Below are positions 33,048 to 41,302 of a DNA stretch of 64,000 nucleotides, in pieces (the stretch's first letter is position 1; each line of letters starts with the position of its first letter). Below the pieces are notes generated by a model. The model had not been told where the DNA came from. It worked only from the letters and a program-made list of their open reading frames with translations, and ran no database searches. A program made the translations under genes and the position numbers. This DNA is from Phycisphaerae bacterium (lineage in GTDB: Bacteria > Planctomycetota > Phycisphaerae > UBA1845 > Fen-1342). Location of the stretch: the NCBI GenBank assembly GCA_028277645.1, contig JANQFV010000003.1, forward strand, positions 186,001 to 250,000, written 5' to 3'.

Positions 33048-34112
33048 ATGACGCCCGCTCGCAAGATCCGCCTGACCGACTATGCCTCCTGCGCCGGGTG
33101 AGCCGGCAAGCTGCCGCAAGACGGCATGGCGCAGGTGCTGCGTCAGTTGGAACCTCCGAAACACCCGGACCTGCTCGTCGGAACGGACACGCTCGACGAC
33201 GCGGGCGTGTTTCGCATTGCGCCCGATCTGGCGCTCGTGCAGACGACCGATTTTTTCCCGCCGCTGGTGGATGATCCGTACGAATTCGGCCGGATCGCGG
33301 CGGCCAACGCATTGAGCGACGTGTACGCGATGGGCGGCGAGCCACTCACGGCCCTGAACCTCGTCGGCTTTCCGGACAAAGACCTGCCGGTCGAAATCCT
33401 TGTCGAGATTCTGCGCGGCGGCGCCGATGCGGTGCGCGAGGCCGGAGCCACGATCGTCGGCGGCCACAGCGTTCGCGACAGCGAGATCAAATACGGCCTC
33501 GCAGTGACCGGCCGCATGCACCCGGATCAGGTTTGGACGAACGCGGGCGCGCGACCCGGCGACGTGCTCGTGCTGACGAAGCCGATCGGATCGGGGGTGC
33601 TGACGAGTGCGGCCAAGGCGGGCAAATTACCCGAAGCTGAGCTCCATGAAGCCATCACCGTCATGCGCAGCCTGAATCGGCCGGGATGCGATGCCGGACG
33701 GCAGGTGTCGGTCAATGCCTGCACCGACGTCACCGGATTCGGGCTGGTCGGGCACGCTTTCGAGATGGCGGTGGGCAGCGACGTCGCGATCGAGCTGTGG
33801 GCGCGAGAGGTGCCGCTGATCCCGCGCACGCTCGAGTTCGCCCGCGAGGGTGTCCTCACGCGCACGCACAAGGCGACCGCTGCTTTTCTGGGCGAACAGC
33901 TATCCGTAGACGCGGAGGTTGAGACCGCGCTGGCCGGTGCACTCATGGATGCGCAGACCTCCGGCGGATTGCTGTTCAGTGTGCCCCCCGATCAGGCGGC
34001 CGAGTTACAGCGTCACTTACGCGACGTCGGCGCGCTGTGTGCGGCGATCATCGGACGCGTGACAGAGGCGGGCGACGCCGGCATCCGGCTCACTGACATG
34101 GCACCGGCGTAG
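33048..34112 (+). CDS. selD: Selenide, water dikinase SelD, with selenocysteine encoded by in-frame TGA
   Basis: SelD makes selenophosphate from selenide and ATP, the selenium donor for selenocysteine. From ATG 33048 (AGGGAG about nine bases upstream) the frame reads through one TGA at 33099-33101 and then stays open to 34112: 354 residues with Sec at position 18. Around the TGA the protein reads LTDYASCAG-U-AGKLP, matching the SelD active-site segment (E. coli LTQYSHGAG-C-GCKIS), so the TGA sits at the catalytic Cys position and Lys21 matches the essential lysine. The rest has VGTDTLDDAGVF, TTDFFPPLVDD, GFPDKDLP and TGFGLVGHAFEM, all SelD-like. Starting at ATG 33126 would remove the active site. 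A GUG-loop stem at 33128-33144 may be the SECIS. selB is 8 kb away. The 3' end overlaps the beta-helix gene by 23 bp. Confidence 0.93.
33128..33144 (+). promoter_or_regulatory. Candidate bacterial SECIS element in selD
   Basis: A 7-bp stem (33128-33134 with 33138-33144, one G-U pair) has the loop GUG and begins shortly after the TGA. The distance from the TGA to the loop is 33 nt, within the 16-37 nt range I recall for bacterial SECIS elements, and the loop starts with GU as SelB prefers. A second, smaller stem (33112-33116 with 33122-33126) lies between. Based on pairing by eye only. Confidence 0.5.
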
Positions 34113-36282
34113 CATTCCAGATCAGTATGTCGACGAACGGGTTGATGTCGGCTGCGTCGATGAGCAGCGGGTCGTCCGCAGTCATGTCCGCGTTCGCTCC
34201 CGTCCCGTCGCAGTAGACGCCGCCCATCAACGCGTCAATGAACGGGTTGATGTCCCTGAAGTCGATCACGCCGTCGCAATTGGCATCGCCCGCGCAGCGC
34301 GGCGGCTGATACTCATAGGCCCCCATGTCCACGAGCGGCGCTGTGCCGCTGCCACTGTCGGGCGTGTCGATGTCCAGGCGGAACCTCGGGAGACCATCCA
34401 GGTCCAGTGGGTGCGCTTCGAGCGCGTCCAGGTCGCCGTCGAGATCGGCGAGATCGGCCGGCACGGCGCTGTTCGACGCACTGTCGATGCACGGCGAACC
34501 CGGAGCCAGACGGTAGTTGTTGTCGTCGATAGAGTTCGGATCGCCGTCCGGGCCGAGAGGGTCCAGGAAGAGCGGATCGAGCCCGGTGTTTCCCACGCCC
34601 AACTGCGTACGCGTCAGTCCCTGAACCGCGCAGTAGTCCACGGTGACATCGTCACCGGTGACCTGCGCCCCCTCGGTTACGCCGCTGACATCTTCATTAC
34701 CCCACAGAATGGAATTGGTGATCGTAGCGTCGGTGGTCGCATAGACGCCGGCACCGGCTTCGCCCACGGACACATTCGCGACGAGCGTCGAGTTGGCGAT
34801 CGTGGTCGAGCCGGTCGCGCGTACGGCCCCGCCGCCGTTGCCGCAGAACATGCTGCCCGCAATAAGGGTCTCGCCCGTGGTGTAAACACCGCCTCCCCGA
34901 TCGAACAGCGGAGCGTCGTCAGGGACGGTGTTCAGGAAGAACGTGCAGTTGATGATCTCTGCCGCGTCACAGTGCAGCGCGCCGCCGTTGCGATAGGCAC
35001 GGTTGGCAAAGAAGGAGGAGCGTGCCACGACTGCATCAGACGCCTCAAGCGCGACCGCCCCGCCGTGTGCATCGATCGACTCGCATTCCTCGAACGCGCA
35101 ATTATCAATGCTCACTGTCGAGCCGCCGAACGCGTCCAAGCCGGCACCGACACCGAACACGGTGGTCTCCAGCAGAAACGTCGTGTCCTCCACGTCGAGC
35201 AGCGCGTTGAACGCGGAGATGCCCGCGCCGCCGCCGTAAGTCGAAGTCGCGATGTTGCCGGAGAAAGTGCCGCCGGACAGGACCGCAGCCCCACCGTTAA
35301 GTGCGATTGCCGCCCCACGATCCCAGCATTCGTTGTCGTCGAATGAGCTGTCCGTGATCAGCGACGTGCAGTCGACGAGCGCCAGCGCGCCGCCGCTGAC
35401 GGAATCGCCCGGCGTGCGGTTTGCGACGAACGACGTGTCGTCGACGGTTACGATGGCGTCGGTACAGAGTATGGCGCCGCCGCGCCGGCCGTCGCCGCTA
35501 ACGACGTTGTCGCTGAACGCGCTGCCCTCGATCACCACGGTCGAGAGGTTGGCCGCCAGTCCGCCACCGCCGCCGCCGCTGGGCAGATCCACCGCGACGC
35601 AGTTGTAAGACACGCTTGAGTTCGTGATCGTGACGTCGCCGGACTCGACCGCGATGGCGCCGCCGACACCGTCGAGGCACTGATTGTCGACAACCTGCAC
35701 ATTATTCAGTGTGAACGCACCACCGTCGATGTAGATCGCGCCGCCGCTGTCATTCGGCGGCGAGAAAGCGTCGGCGTTACCGCCACGAATCGTCAGCCCG
35801 TCGAGCACGCAGCCGACTACATCCGCACCAACAACGATCACATGCAGGCTATTGTCGCTGCGGTTCGCGAAGTTCACTTCGTCATCGCCGGCCAGGTCGC
35901 CGTTCAGCGTTGTTACGAAAGCAGCGGTATCGCGGTGATCAGGGTCGTCGGGATCAGCCAAGCCGGCGTAGCCGCCGTGGATCGTCACGTTTGTGGGAAG
36001 GTCGAACGCTGCGGTACGCAAACCGGGGGTGACCAAGCCGCTTTCGTCCTGGTCCGGGCGGTACTCGCCGCCGGCGACGCGGATCTCGTCGTCAGGATTT
36101 GCGGCGGTCAGCGCATCCTGCAGGTAGCGGTAGGCATTGTTCCAGGTCGTGCCGTCTCCGCCCAGCGCGGCATCATCGTCGACGTACAACACGTCAGCAG
36201 TAACGAACGGCGCGCTGCTCGCCACCATGATCACAAAAAAAGACCGATATGCGCGAAACGTCCGATTGTTGCGGGGACACAT
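34090..36282 (-). CDS. Secreted right-handed beta-helix protein with C-terminal dockerin-like module
   Basis: 730 residues. ATG 36282 has GGAGG nine bases upstream; the signal peptide ends around VTADVLYVDDDA. The opening VLYVDDDA...DG..W..A...LQDAL is typical of planctomycete parallel beta-helix proteins, and the body is a long run of short repeats of the GGA(I/L)..(D/S)...(I/V)..S.F..N type (about 20 rungs from residue 140 to 560). A short polymorphic-outer-membrane-protein-like end (SPCIDSASN...) precedes a dockerin-like module (GDANCDGVIDFRDINPFIDAL, then DAADINPFVDIL). Such folds often bind or cut polysaccharides, but no catalytic residues can be assigned. The 3' end overlaps selD by 23 bp. 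Confidence 0.85.
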   Translation of the reverse strand: MCPRNNRTFRAYRSFFVIMVASSAPFVTADVLYVDDDAALGGDGTTWNNAYRYLQDALTAANPDDEIRVAGGEYRPDQDESGLVTPGLRTAAFDLPTNVTIHGGYAGLADPDDPDHRDTAAFVTTLNGDLAGDDEVNFANRSDNSLHVIVVGADVVGCVLDGLTIRGGNADAFSPPNDSGGAIYIDGGAFTLNNVQVVDNQCLDGVGGAIAVESGDVTITNSSVSYNCVAVDLPSGGGGGGLAANLSTVVIEGSAFSDNVVSGDGRRGGAILCTDAIVTVDDTSFVANRTPGDSVSGGALALVDCTSLITDSSFDDNECWDRGAAIALNGGAAVLSGGTFSGNIATSTYGGGAGISAFNALLDVEDTTFLLETTVFGVGAGLDAFGGSTVSIDNCAFEECESIDAHGGAVALEASDAVVARSSFFANRAYRNGGALHCDAAEIINCTFFLNTVPDDAPLFDRGGGVYTTGETLIAGSMFCGNGGGAVRATGSTTIANSTLVANVSVGEAGAGVYATTDATITNSILWGNEDVSGVTEGAQVTGDDVTVDYCAVQGLTRTQLGVGNTGLDPLFLDPLGPDGDPNSIDDNNYRLAPGSPCIDSASNSAVPADLADLDGDLDALEAHPLDLDGLPRFRLDIDTPDSGSGTAPLVDMGAYEYQPPRCAGDANCDGVIDFRDINPFIDALMGGVYCDGTGANADMTADDPLLIDAADINPFVDILIWNATPVPCQ

Positions 36283-36324
36283 GCGCAGGAACCTCCGTGT
36301 CGGCGTCACGTGTTTTCATCGGCA

Positions 36325-36408
36325 CTGCCCGGGCAGCGGTGGATATGCAGATCGGGGTGTGCCCGGCCGAGCGGATGAACGATACGCCGACACCGCGCGC
36401 GAAGTCAA
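36325..36408 (-). promoter_or_regulatory. Promoter and leader hairpin of the beta-helix gene
   Basis: TTGACT (36403-36408) and TATCGT (36379-36384) are 18 bp apart. The predicted transcript starts near 36372 and contains the 12-bp palindrome CTGCCCGGGCAG (36325-36336) before the ribosome site at the ATG. Confidence 0.5.
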
Positions 36409-36454
36409 CGATATTCCCATAATTGCTGCGTGTTATTGCGGCGCTGCAGTATCG

Positions 36455-37843
36455 CTACGCGAAGCGCTCGCGCACGAGCGTGTTGAGCTCGTTTGCCAGG
36501 GCGTGCTCATCGACCATGGTCAGGCGACCATCGCGCACGACCTCGCGTCCGGCAACATAGACGCGGTCGGGCCGGGGCGCGTCGCACAATACGAGCGCCG
36601 CCAACGGATCGTGCGCCACGGCGCCTGCCAGCGCAATGTCATCGACCGGGAACATCGCGAAATCTGCGGCGGCTCCGACGCTGAGATGCCCGAGCTCGGC
36701 ACGACCGAGGCACGCGGCGCCACCGCTCGTCGCAAGGTCGAACGCGAACTGCGGCGTGGGCAACTCCGGGGCCGGCTTATCGAGAGACTCAGCCATGCGG
36801 TGCCGGGCGCTGAGTAATGCCACCTTCGCTGCCGCGAGGATGCTGCCGCCGTCGTTGCTGCTCGCCCCGTCCACACCAAGACCAACGCGTACACCTGCCG
36901 CGCAGAGGTCCGTGGCTGGTGCGATACTACTGGCGAGCCGCAGATTCGATGTGGGATTGTGGCTCACGCCGGTGTTTGTGTCCGCGAGTTGGGTGATTTC
37001 CGCCGGTGAGAGGTGTACGCAGTGCGCCAGGTACACATCCGGCCCCAGCCAGTCCAGGTCCGCCAGAAACTGCACCGGCCGGCAGCCGTACCGCTCCACG
37101 CAAAAGCGTTCTTCATCGAGTGTTTCCGCCAAGTGTGTGTGGAGCAGCACACCACGCTCGCGCGCTAGCGCACGCGTGTCACGCATGAGTTCACGCGAGA
37201 CGTTGAACGGCGAACACGGAGCCAGATCAATGCGCCGCAGAGCGAACGGGTACGGATCGTGATATGCATCCAGCACGCGCACACAATCGGCGACAACGTC
37301 GGTATCCTGCTCAACGCAATCATCAGGGGGTAAGCCACCGGCGCCGGCGCCCAACGTCATACTGCCGCGGCAGAGGTGGATGCGAATCCCCAGCTCCGTG
37401 GCGGCGTCCAGCACCGCCTCGAGTTGGACGTCTCGGCGGGGCGGGAACATGTAATGATGATCGCTGGTAGTTGTGCAGCCGCTGAGCAGCAGCTCGGCGA
37501 TGCTCACCTTCGCGGCGACGTTGACCGCGCGATAGTCGAGCGTGCGCCAATGCGGATACAGGCCGCGCAGCCATGCGAATAGCCGCTCATTCTGCACACT
37601 CGGCAGGCAGCGCGTGATCGCCTGGTACAGGTGGTGGTGGGTATTGACGAAGCCGGGGGACACGAGCAAATGCTCGGCGTGAATCACTGTATCCCACGGC
37701 TCATCCAAACGCGTCTCAAACCCAGTCGCCGGCCCCAGCTCTGCGATCCGTCCGTCAGCGAACGCGAACGAGTAATGGTGCAGCACGCACGCACGCCCCT
37801 GGACGGTTGCAATCACGGTCGTATCGTGAACGAGCGTAGCCAT
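36455..37843 (-). CDS. Amidohydrolase, 8-oxoguanine deaminase / hydroxyatrazine hydrolase-like
   Basis: 462 residues, the normal size for this cyclic amidohydrolase group. Metal and catalytic residues are visible: PGFVNTHHHLYQ (HxH metal site), a middle His in LLHTHLAETLDE, VYLAHCVHLS, and the late Asp in GLGVDGASSNDGG. The run NTHHHLYQ...TR and the segment around TTTSDHHY are close to 8-oxoguanine deaminase and the TrzN/AtzB family, which remove an amino group or chlorine from purine or triazine rings. The exact substrate cannot be read off. ATG 37843 has GGAG seven bases upstream. A second, CodA-like deaminase is encoded at 48116. Confidence 0.85.
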   Translation of the reverse strand: MATLVHDTTVIATVQGRACVLHHYSFAFADGRIAELGPATGFETRLDEPWDTVIHAEHLLVSPGFVNTHHHLYQAITRCLPSVQNERLFAWLRGLYPHWRTLDYRAVNVAAKVSIAELLLSGCTTTSDHHYMFPPRRDVQLEAVLDAATELGIRIHLCRGSMTLGAGAGGLPPDDCVEQDTDVVADCVRVLDAYHDPYPFALRRIDLAPCSPFNVSRELMRDTRALARERGVLLHTHLAETLDEERFCVERYGCRPVQFLADLDWLGPDVYLAHCVHLSPAEITQLADTNTGVSHNPTSNLRLASSIAPATDLCAAGVRVGLGVDGASSNDGGSILAAAKVALLSARHRMAESLDKPAPELPTPQFAFDLATSGGAACLGRAELGHLSVGAAADFAMFPVDDIALAGAVAHDPLAALVLCDAPRPDRVYVAGREVVRDGRLTMVDEHALANELNTLVRERFA

Positions 37844-38069
37844 GGCGTAACTCCGACCAAGTCAGACGCTTTCCACCGCTGGGCATCGTTGAAGCAGCGC
37901 ACGCGTCCGCTAGACTATGAGCGAGTACTCCGACCCGCAACGGCGCGTGGACTGCCGGGCAACCGTCGTTGATTCAACGTGCCGACGTCGGATCCCGATA
38001 ATTCCTGAATCTCGGCGGTTGGCCACGCGGCCTGTCGCCTCGTGGAGAGCCGTCTTGGATCGACTCACA

Positions 38070-39404
38070 ATGCGCCCCCGCCGCCCGGCTACGACCGCGT
38101 CGCTCTTCCGGACGGTCCGAAAATTGGGCACGCTCGCCCTACTGTTAATCGTAGTGATCTCCACCGGGTGTGTCGTGCCGCAGCCGCGCGGCGGCGGGCG
38201 TATGGAGCGGCTGGTCGAGCCCACGACGCGTCGCGGCTACTACCTGTACCTACCGACGGATTATGTACACGGCGATGCCTCTGCCCGCTCGGCGCGGCGC
38301 TGGCCGCTGGTCGTCTCCTTTCACGGCATGCAGCCGTTCGATGTCGCCAGTGCACAAGCCCGCGAGTGGCAGCAGGAAGCCGATCGTTACGGCTACATCG
38401 TGATCGCGCCGATTCAGCATGCGTTCAGCATTCTGGGTGAATTTCCCTTGCGGAGTCGCAACAAGGCGTTCCTCCGGGACGAAGAGACGATCCTCGCCAT
38501 CGTCGAGCACGTGTTCCGCACGACGCACGCCGACCGCAAGAACGTCCTGTCGACGAGCTGGTCGTCCGGCGGATACATGGCCCACTACATGCTCAATCAG
38601 CACCCCGACGTCTTCTCCTGCCTGGCGGTGCGGCAGTCGAACTTCACCGCGCGCGTGCTCGATGACCACAAAGTTGCAGCATCGCGCTATCATCCCGTCC
38701 TCATCCTGCGCACGCAGAACGATTTCGCGATCTGCGAGAAGGAATCGCAGGAAGCCATCGAGTGGTATGAGTCGAACGGCTACAAGAACTTCGCGTGGGT
38801 GCGCATCCGCCGCCTCGGGCACGAGCGCACGCCGGATGTCGCGGCCGATTTCTTCGCGCGCGCCGCCGGCGTTACACCCAGCTCGTCAGCGGCGGCATTG
38901 GCACGCCGCCAAGCCATCGAAGGCAACGCAACCGGGCTGGCCCTGCTGGCCGGTAAGATGGAACCGATTCAGCGTCCGATCGGCGCGGCAACGCCGGCGA
39001 GCGCAAACGGTGCTCCGCCGGCAACCGGCCTCGAGAGCCGGGAGCGTTCGTTACCGCGCATCACGACGCGCCGTCAGGAACCGACACCGAAGCCCGTGAC
39101 GGAGCAACTGTCCAGTTCGTCACCGCTGGCGGTCAGCGTCTCATCGACTGTGGGTTTCGAGCCACTGCTGCTGGTGTATTCTGCGGAATGTCCCTCGGAC
39201 TGGTACCGCAGAGGCAGCTTCACGTGGACGCTCAACGATGAGGTGATTGGCCACGGCGTGAACGGACAGCGAACCGTTCTGCACCCCGGCGACTATACGC
39301 TGGCAGTTCGAGTTGCCCTGCCGAACGGTGCCACCTACCGTGCGATGCGGCAGGTCCGCGTGCTCAAGAGCATCGGCGCACGCGCTGGTGAACCCCGACC
39401 GTAA
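38070..39404 (+). CDS. Lipoprotein esterase-like alpha/beta hydrolase
   Basis: About 444 residues from ATG 38070. The lipobox is in LLLIVVISTGC; the open frame before it (to 37917) shows no signal and no ribosome site. The body resembles polyhydroxybutyrate-depolymerase/LpqC-type esterases: YYLYLPTDYV, PLVVSFHGM, DADRKNVLSTSWSSGGYMAHYML for the nucleophile region, RTQNDFAICEKESQEAIEWYESNG for the acid, and GHERTPDVAADFF for the histidine. The elbow reads SWSSG instead of GxSxG, a change worth noting. A Ser/Pro/Thr-rich linker (residues about 270-350) leads to a C-terminal beta-sandwich-like domain. Anchored to a membrane on the periplasmic side; substrate unknown. Confidence 0.7.
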   Translation: MRPRRPATTASLFRTVRKLGTLALLLIVVISTGCVVPQPRGGGRMERLVEPTTRRGYYLYLPTDYVHGDASARSARRWPLVVSFHGMQPFDVASAQAREWQQEADRYGYIVIAPIQHAFSILGEFPLRSRNKAFLRDEETILAIVEHVFRTTHADRKNVLSTSWSSGGYMAHYMLNQHPDVFSCLAVRQSNFTARVLDDHKVAASRYHPVLILRTQNDFAICEKESQEAIEWYESNGYKNFAWVRIRRLGHERTPDVAADFFARAAGVTPSSSAAALARRQAIEGNATGLALLAGKMEPIQRPIGAATPASANGAPPATGLESRERSLPRITTRRQEPTPKPVTEQLSSSSPLAVSVSSTVGFEPLLLVYSAECPSDWYRRGSFTWTLNDEVIGHGVNGQRTVLHPGDYTLAVRVALPNGATYRAMRQVRVLKSIGARAGEPRP

Positions 39405-39449
39405 ACGCAGTGCTGCGGCACGACCGTCGCCCGCTGGAGAAAGACCGAT

Positions 39450-39965
39450 ATGGGTGAGTTTCGAAACAGTCTCTGGGCTCCCTGGCGGATGGAGTACATC
39501 GCCGGCCTCGAAACCGGGGAACACGCACGCTGTTTCATCTGCGCGGCGTGGGACCACCCCGACCAGGACGAGCAGAACCTGGTCGTCTGGCGCGGCGAAC
39601 ACACAATCTGCCTGCTGAACCGCTGGCCGTACAGCAGCGGGCACGTACTCGTCGCACCGAACGTACATCAAGGCGAACCCGAGGATCTTTCGGAAGAGAC
39701 TTTGCTGGAGATCATGCAGCGCACGCGCGATGCGAAGCGCATCCTCCAGCGCGCGCTGAATGCACAGGGATTCAATATTGGCATGAACCTGGGGCACTGC
39801 GCCGGTGCCGGGCTTCCGGAGCACCTGCACCAACACGTCGTCCCGCGCTGGGGCGGCGACACCAACTACATGGCCGTGCTCAGCGATACGAAGGTCATTC
39901 CGCAATCACTGACGACCGTCCGTCGGCTGTTTATTCATGCTCGGAACGAACTCGGCCTAGCGTGA
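39450..39965 (+). CDS. HIT-family nucleotide hydrolase/transferase
   Basis: 171 residues. The histidine triad HLHQHVVPRW and the upstream LLNRWPYSSGHVLVAP place it in the HIT superfamily, in the branch of Ap4A phosphorylase/ATP adenylyltransferase-like proteins, which cleave dinucleoside polyphosphates or nucleoside phosphoramidates in the cytoplasm. The start MGEFRNSLWAPWRMEYI is typical of this branch. CFICAAW near the start may contribute a zinc ligand. ATG 39450 has GGAG ten bases upstream. The gene lies 45 bp after the esterase gene and is convergent with the DedA gene (12 bp between stops). Confidence 0.9.
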   Translation: MGEFRNSLWAPWRMEYIAGLETGEHARCFICAAWDHPDQDEQNLVVWRGEHTICLLNRWPYSSGHVLVAPNVHQGEPEDLSEETLLEIMQRTRDAKRILQRALNAQGFNIGMNLGHCAGAGLPEHLHQHVVPRWGGDTNYMAVLSDTKVIPQSLTTVRRLFIHARNELGLA

Positions 39966-39976
39966 TCGGCCGGCGG

Positions 39977-40708
39977 CTACGCGCCGGGGCGCGTGTTGGC
40001 GTCGGCGCCGCTCGGCAAGCGAATGCTCGCCGCGTCTTCCGTGACCGCCCGCGCCGACCGTGCAGCCCGGCGGCGACGCCACCACATGTACGCCACGATT
40101 CCGGCGACCGCGACAACGATCACCACCAGGATGATCAACTGCACACCCTTCATGTAGGCCCGAAGTGTCGGCAGCATGCCGGCGAAGAGATAGCCCAGCA
40201 CGACGAAAAGCGGGATCGACAGAATCGCGCCTGCGCAGTCGGCAAGAAAGAATCGCGGATAGGGATAATGCGTCGCACCCGCGGTCAGGCACATCGCAGC
40301 TCGTATTCCAAGAAAGAAGCGGCCAAAGAACACCATCCAGATCCCGTGCTGATGAAATTTGGCCGACATCTTCAGAAAGCGCTGCCGGGTCAGCAGTCGG
40401 CGCACGAAGCGATGCTCGACGACACCCGGTCCCCACCATCGTCCGAGCGTATAAAGCACCAGGTCGCCGCTCATGATGCCGATCAGGGCCACGATCATTG
40501 TGCCGGTCCACGACGCGATGCCGGGATGCGTCTTCAGCAGCACACCGGCCGCGATCAACGGAATATCTTCTGGGATCGGGACGCCAAGACTGGCAATGAC
40601 GAGAATACCGAGCAACACCGGATAAAACGCGTCCTGCATCCAGCCTTGGACGTAACCGGCGTCGGCGAGCAAGATGAGAGCGGGTGAGATAGCCGCGAGT
40701 CGCACCAA
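39977..40708 (-). CDS. DedA-family membrane protein
   Basis: 243 residues with five or six membrane helices. DedA hallmarks are GVPIPEDIPLIAAGVLL in the first half and GRFFLGIRAAMCLTAGATHY in the second. Members of this family flip lipids across the inner membrane and some (UptA) recycle undecaprenyl phosphate. The start is a TTG at 40708 or GTG at 40705; AAGG lies about ten bases upstream of the TTG. A long basic and Ala-rich tail follows the last helix. The gene faces the HIT gene and is divergent from the candidate small RNA and selB. Confidence 0.85.
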   Translation of the reverse strand: MVRLAAISPALILLADAGYVQGWMQDAFYPVLLGILVIASLGVPIPEDIPLIAAGVLLKTHPGIASWTGTMIVALIGIMSGDLVLYTLGRWWGPGVVEHRFVRRLLTRQRFLKMSAKFHQHGIWMVFFGRFFLGIRAAMCLTAGATHYPYPRFFLADCAGAILSIPLFVVLGYLFAGMLPTLRAYMKGVQLIILVVIVVAVAGIVAYMWWRRRRAARSARAVTEDAASIRLPSGADANTRPGA

Positions 40709-40889
40709 TGCAAAACAACCTTACGTGGGTGGAGAGTACGGCCCGATGACCGTCGACCCGGATCCGTCGGGTGGCGCGGGCCCGTCAAACACTGATCCCA
40801 TCGGCCGACCGCGCCGTCGCGTTGTAACGACTGCGGGATCATATGCCAACGGGAACCCAGGGGTGTCGCAGAATTATGCTAGAATCATG

Positions 40890-40917
40890 TTGCCATCAGG
40901 TAAGTTGGACGTATAAT
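40890..40917 (+). promoter_or_regulatory. Near-consensus promoter of candidate sRNA / selB leader
   Basis: TTGCCA (40890-40895, five of six) and TATAAT (40912-40917, six of six) are separated by 16 bp. It is among the best promoters in the window and no ORF starts for nearly 400 bp downstream. Confidence 0.7.
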
Positions 40918-40923
40918 ATCCAT

Positions 40924-40992
40924 TGCTCAAGTGGCGCGCGGCACGTACAGGTTTCCCCCCCGGCCTGTCGGCCCCCCACTTGGGCTTTTTTG
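40924..40992 (+). ncRNA. Candidate small RNA or selB attenuator
   Basis: Between the promoter at 40890-40917 and the terminator ending near 40991 lies about 68 nt with no ORF. The RNA would fold into a 10-bp closing stem (terminator) enclosing an inner ACAGG/CCUGU stem (40947-40951 with 40964-40968) with the loop UUUCCCCCCCGG. A C-rich loop can pair with G-rich ribosome-binding sites, as known for some small RNAs. Alternatively it is the leader of selB with an attenuator. No Rfam family is recognised. Confidence 0.5.
40925..40991 (+). terminator. Intrinsic terminator of candidate sRNA
   Basis: A 10-bp stem (40925-40934 with 40976-40985; one U-G pair) is followed immediately by TTTTTT (40986-40991). 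The arms enclose the inner hairpin of the candidate RNA. Confidence 0.75.
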
Positions 40993-41302
40993 TTACGCGC
41001 ACGCAGTCCGGGAACGGTTACGCATCGAGCTCGCGGCCCGCGATTGTTGATGATGTCTGCGCAGCCCCCCACCCTGCCCCCCCACGTATTGGCGACCCGC
41101 CAAGTCCCCCCAGCTTGACGGGCCGGTGCCGGCACCGATGGCACCCCCGTAGCCGGGGTTGATTGTACGCTGATCGCCGCCAGTCCGGATATCCGTGTTT
41201 TCCCCTACATCGATTCGATTCTCGGACGGACCAAGCGACAGCCGTGCACACGATCTGCCGCTCTGTCGCCCCGTCGCGACGCAACCTAGAATTTCGTCCA
41301 CC

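Larger units (their letters stand above)
40709..41302. other. Long divergent intergenic region between dedA-family gene and selB
   Basis: No protein-coding ORF is credible. It contains a near-consensus promoter and terminator enclosing a candidate small RNA (40890-40992), then C-tracts (41061-41112) that form a G-quadruplex-like run on the minus strand, then a 14-bp palindrome CGGTGCCGGCACCG (41124-41137). I searched by eye for a selC-type tRNA here (TTCGA loop with an 8-bp acceptor arm) and did not find one. selB has no obvious promoter nearer to its start. Confidence 0.55.

Noticed and set aside
33126..34112. selD called from ATG 33126
   Set aside because: This start lacks a ribosome site and removes the conserved active-site segment that is encoded just upstream across the TGA.
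40993..41302. tRNA-Sec (selC) upstream of selB
   Set aside because: No TTCGA loop with matching T-stem, no 8-bp acceptor arm and no TCA anticodon arm could be fitted.
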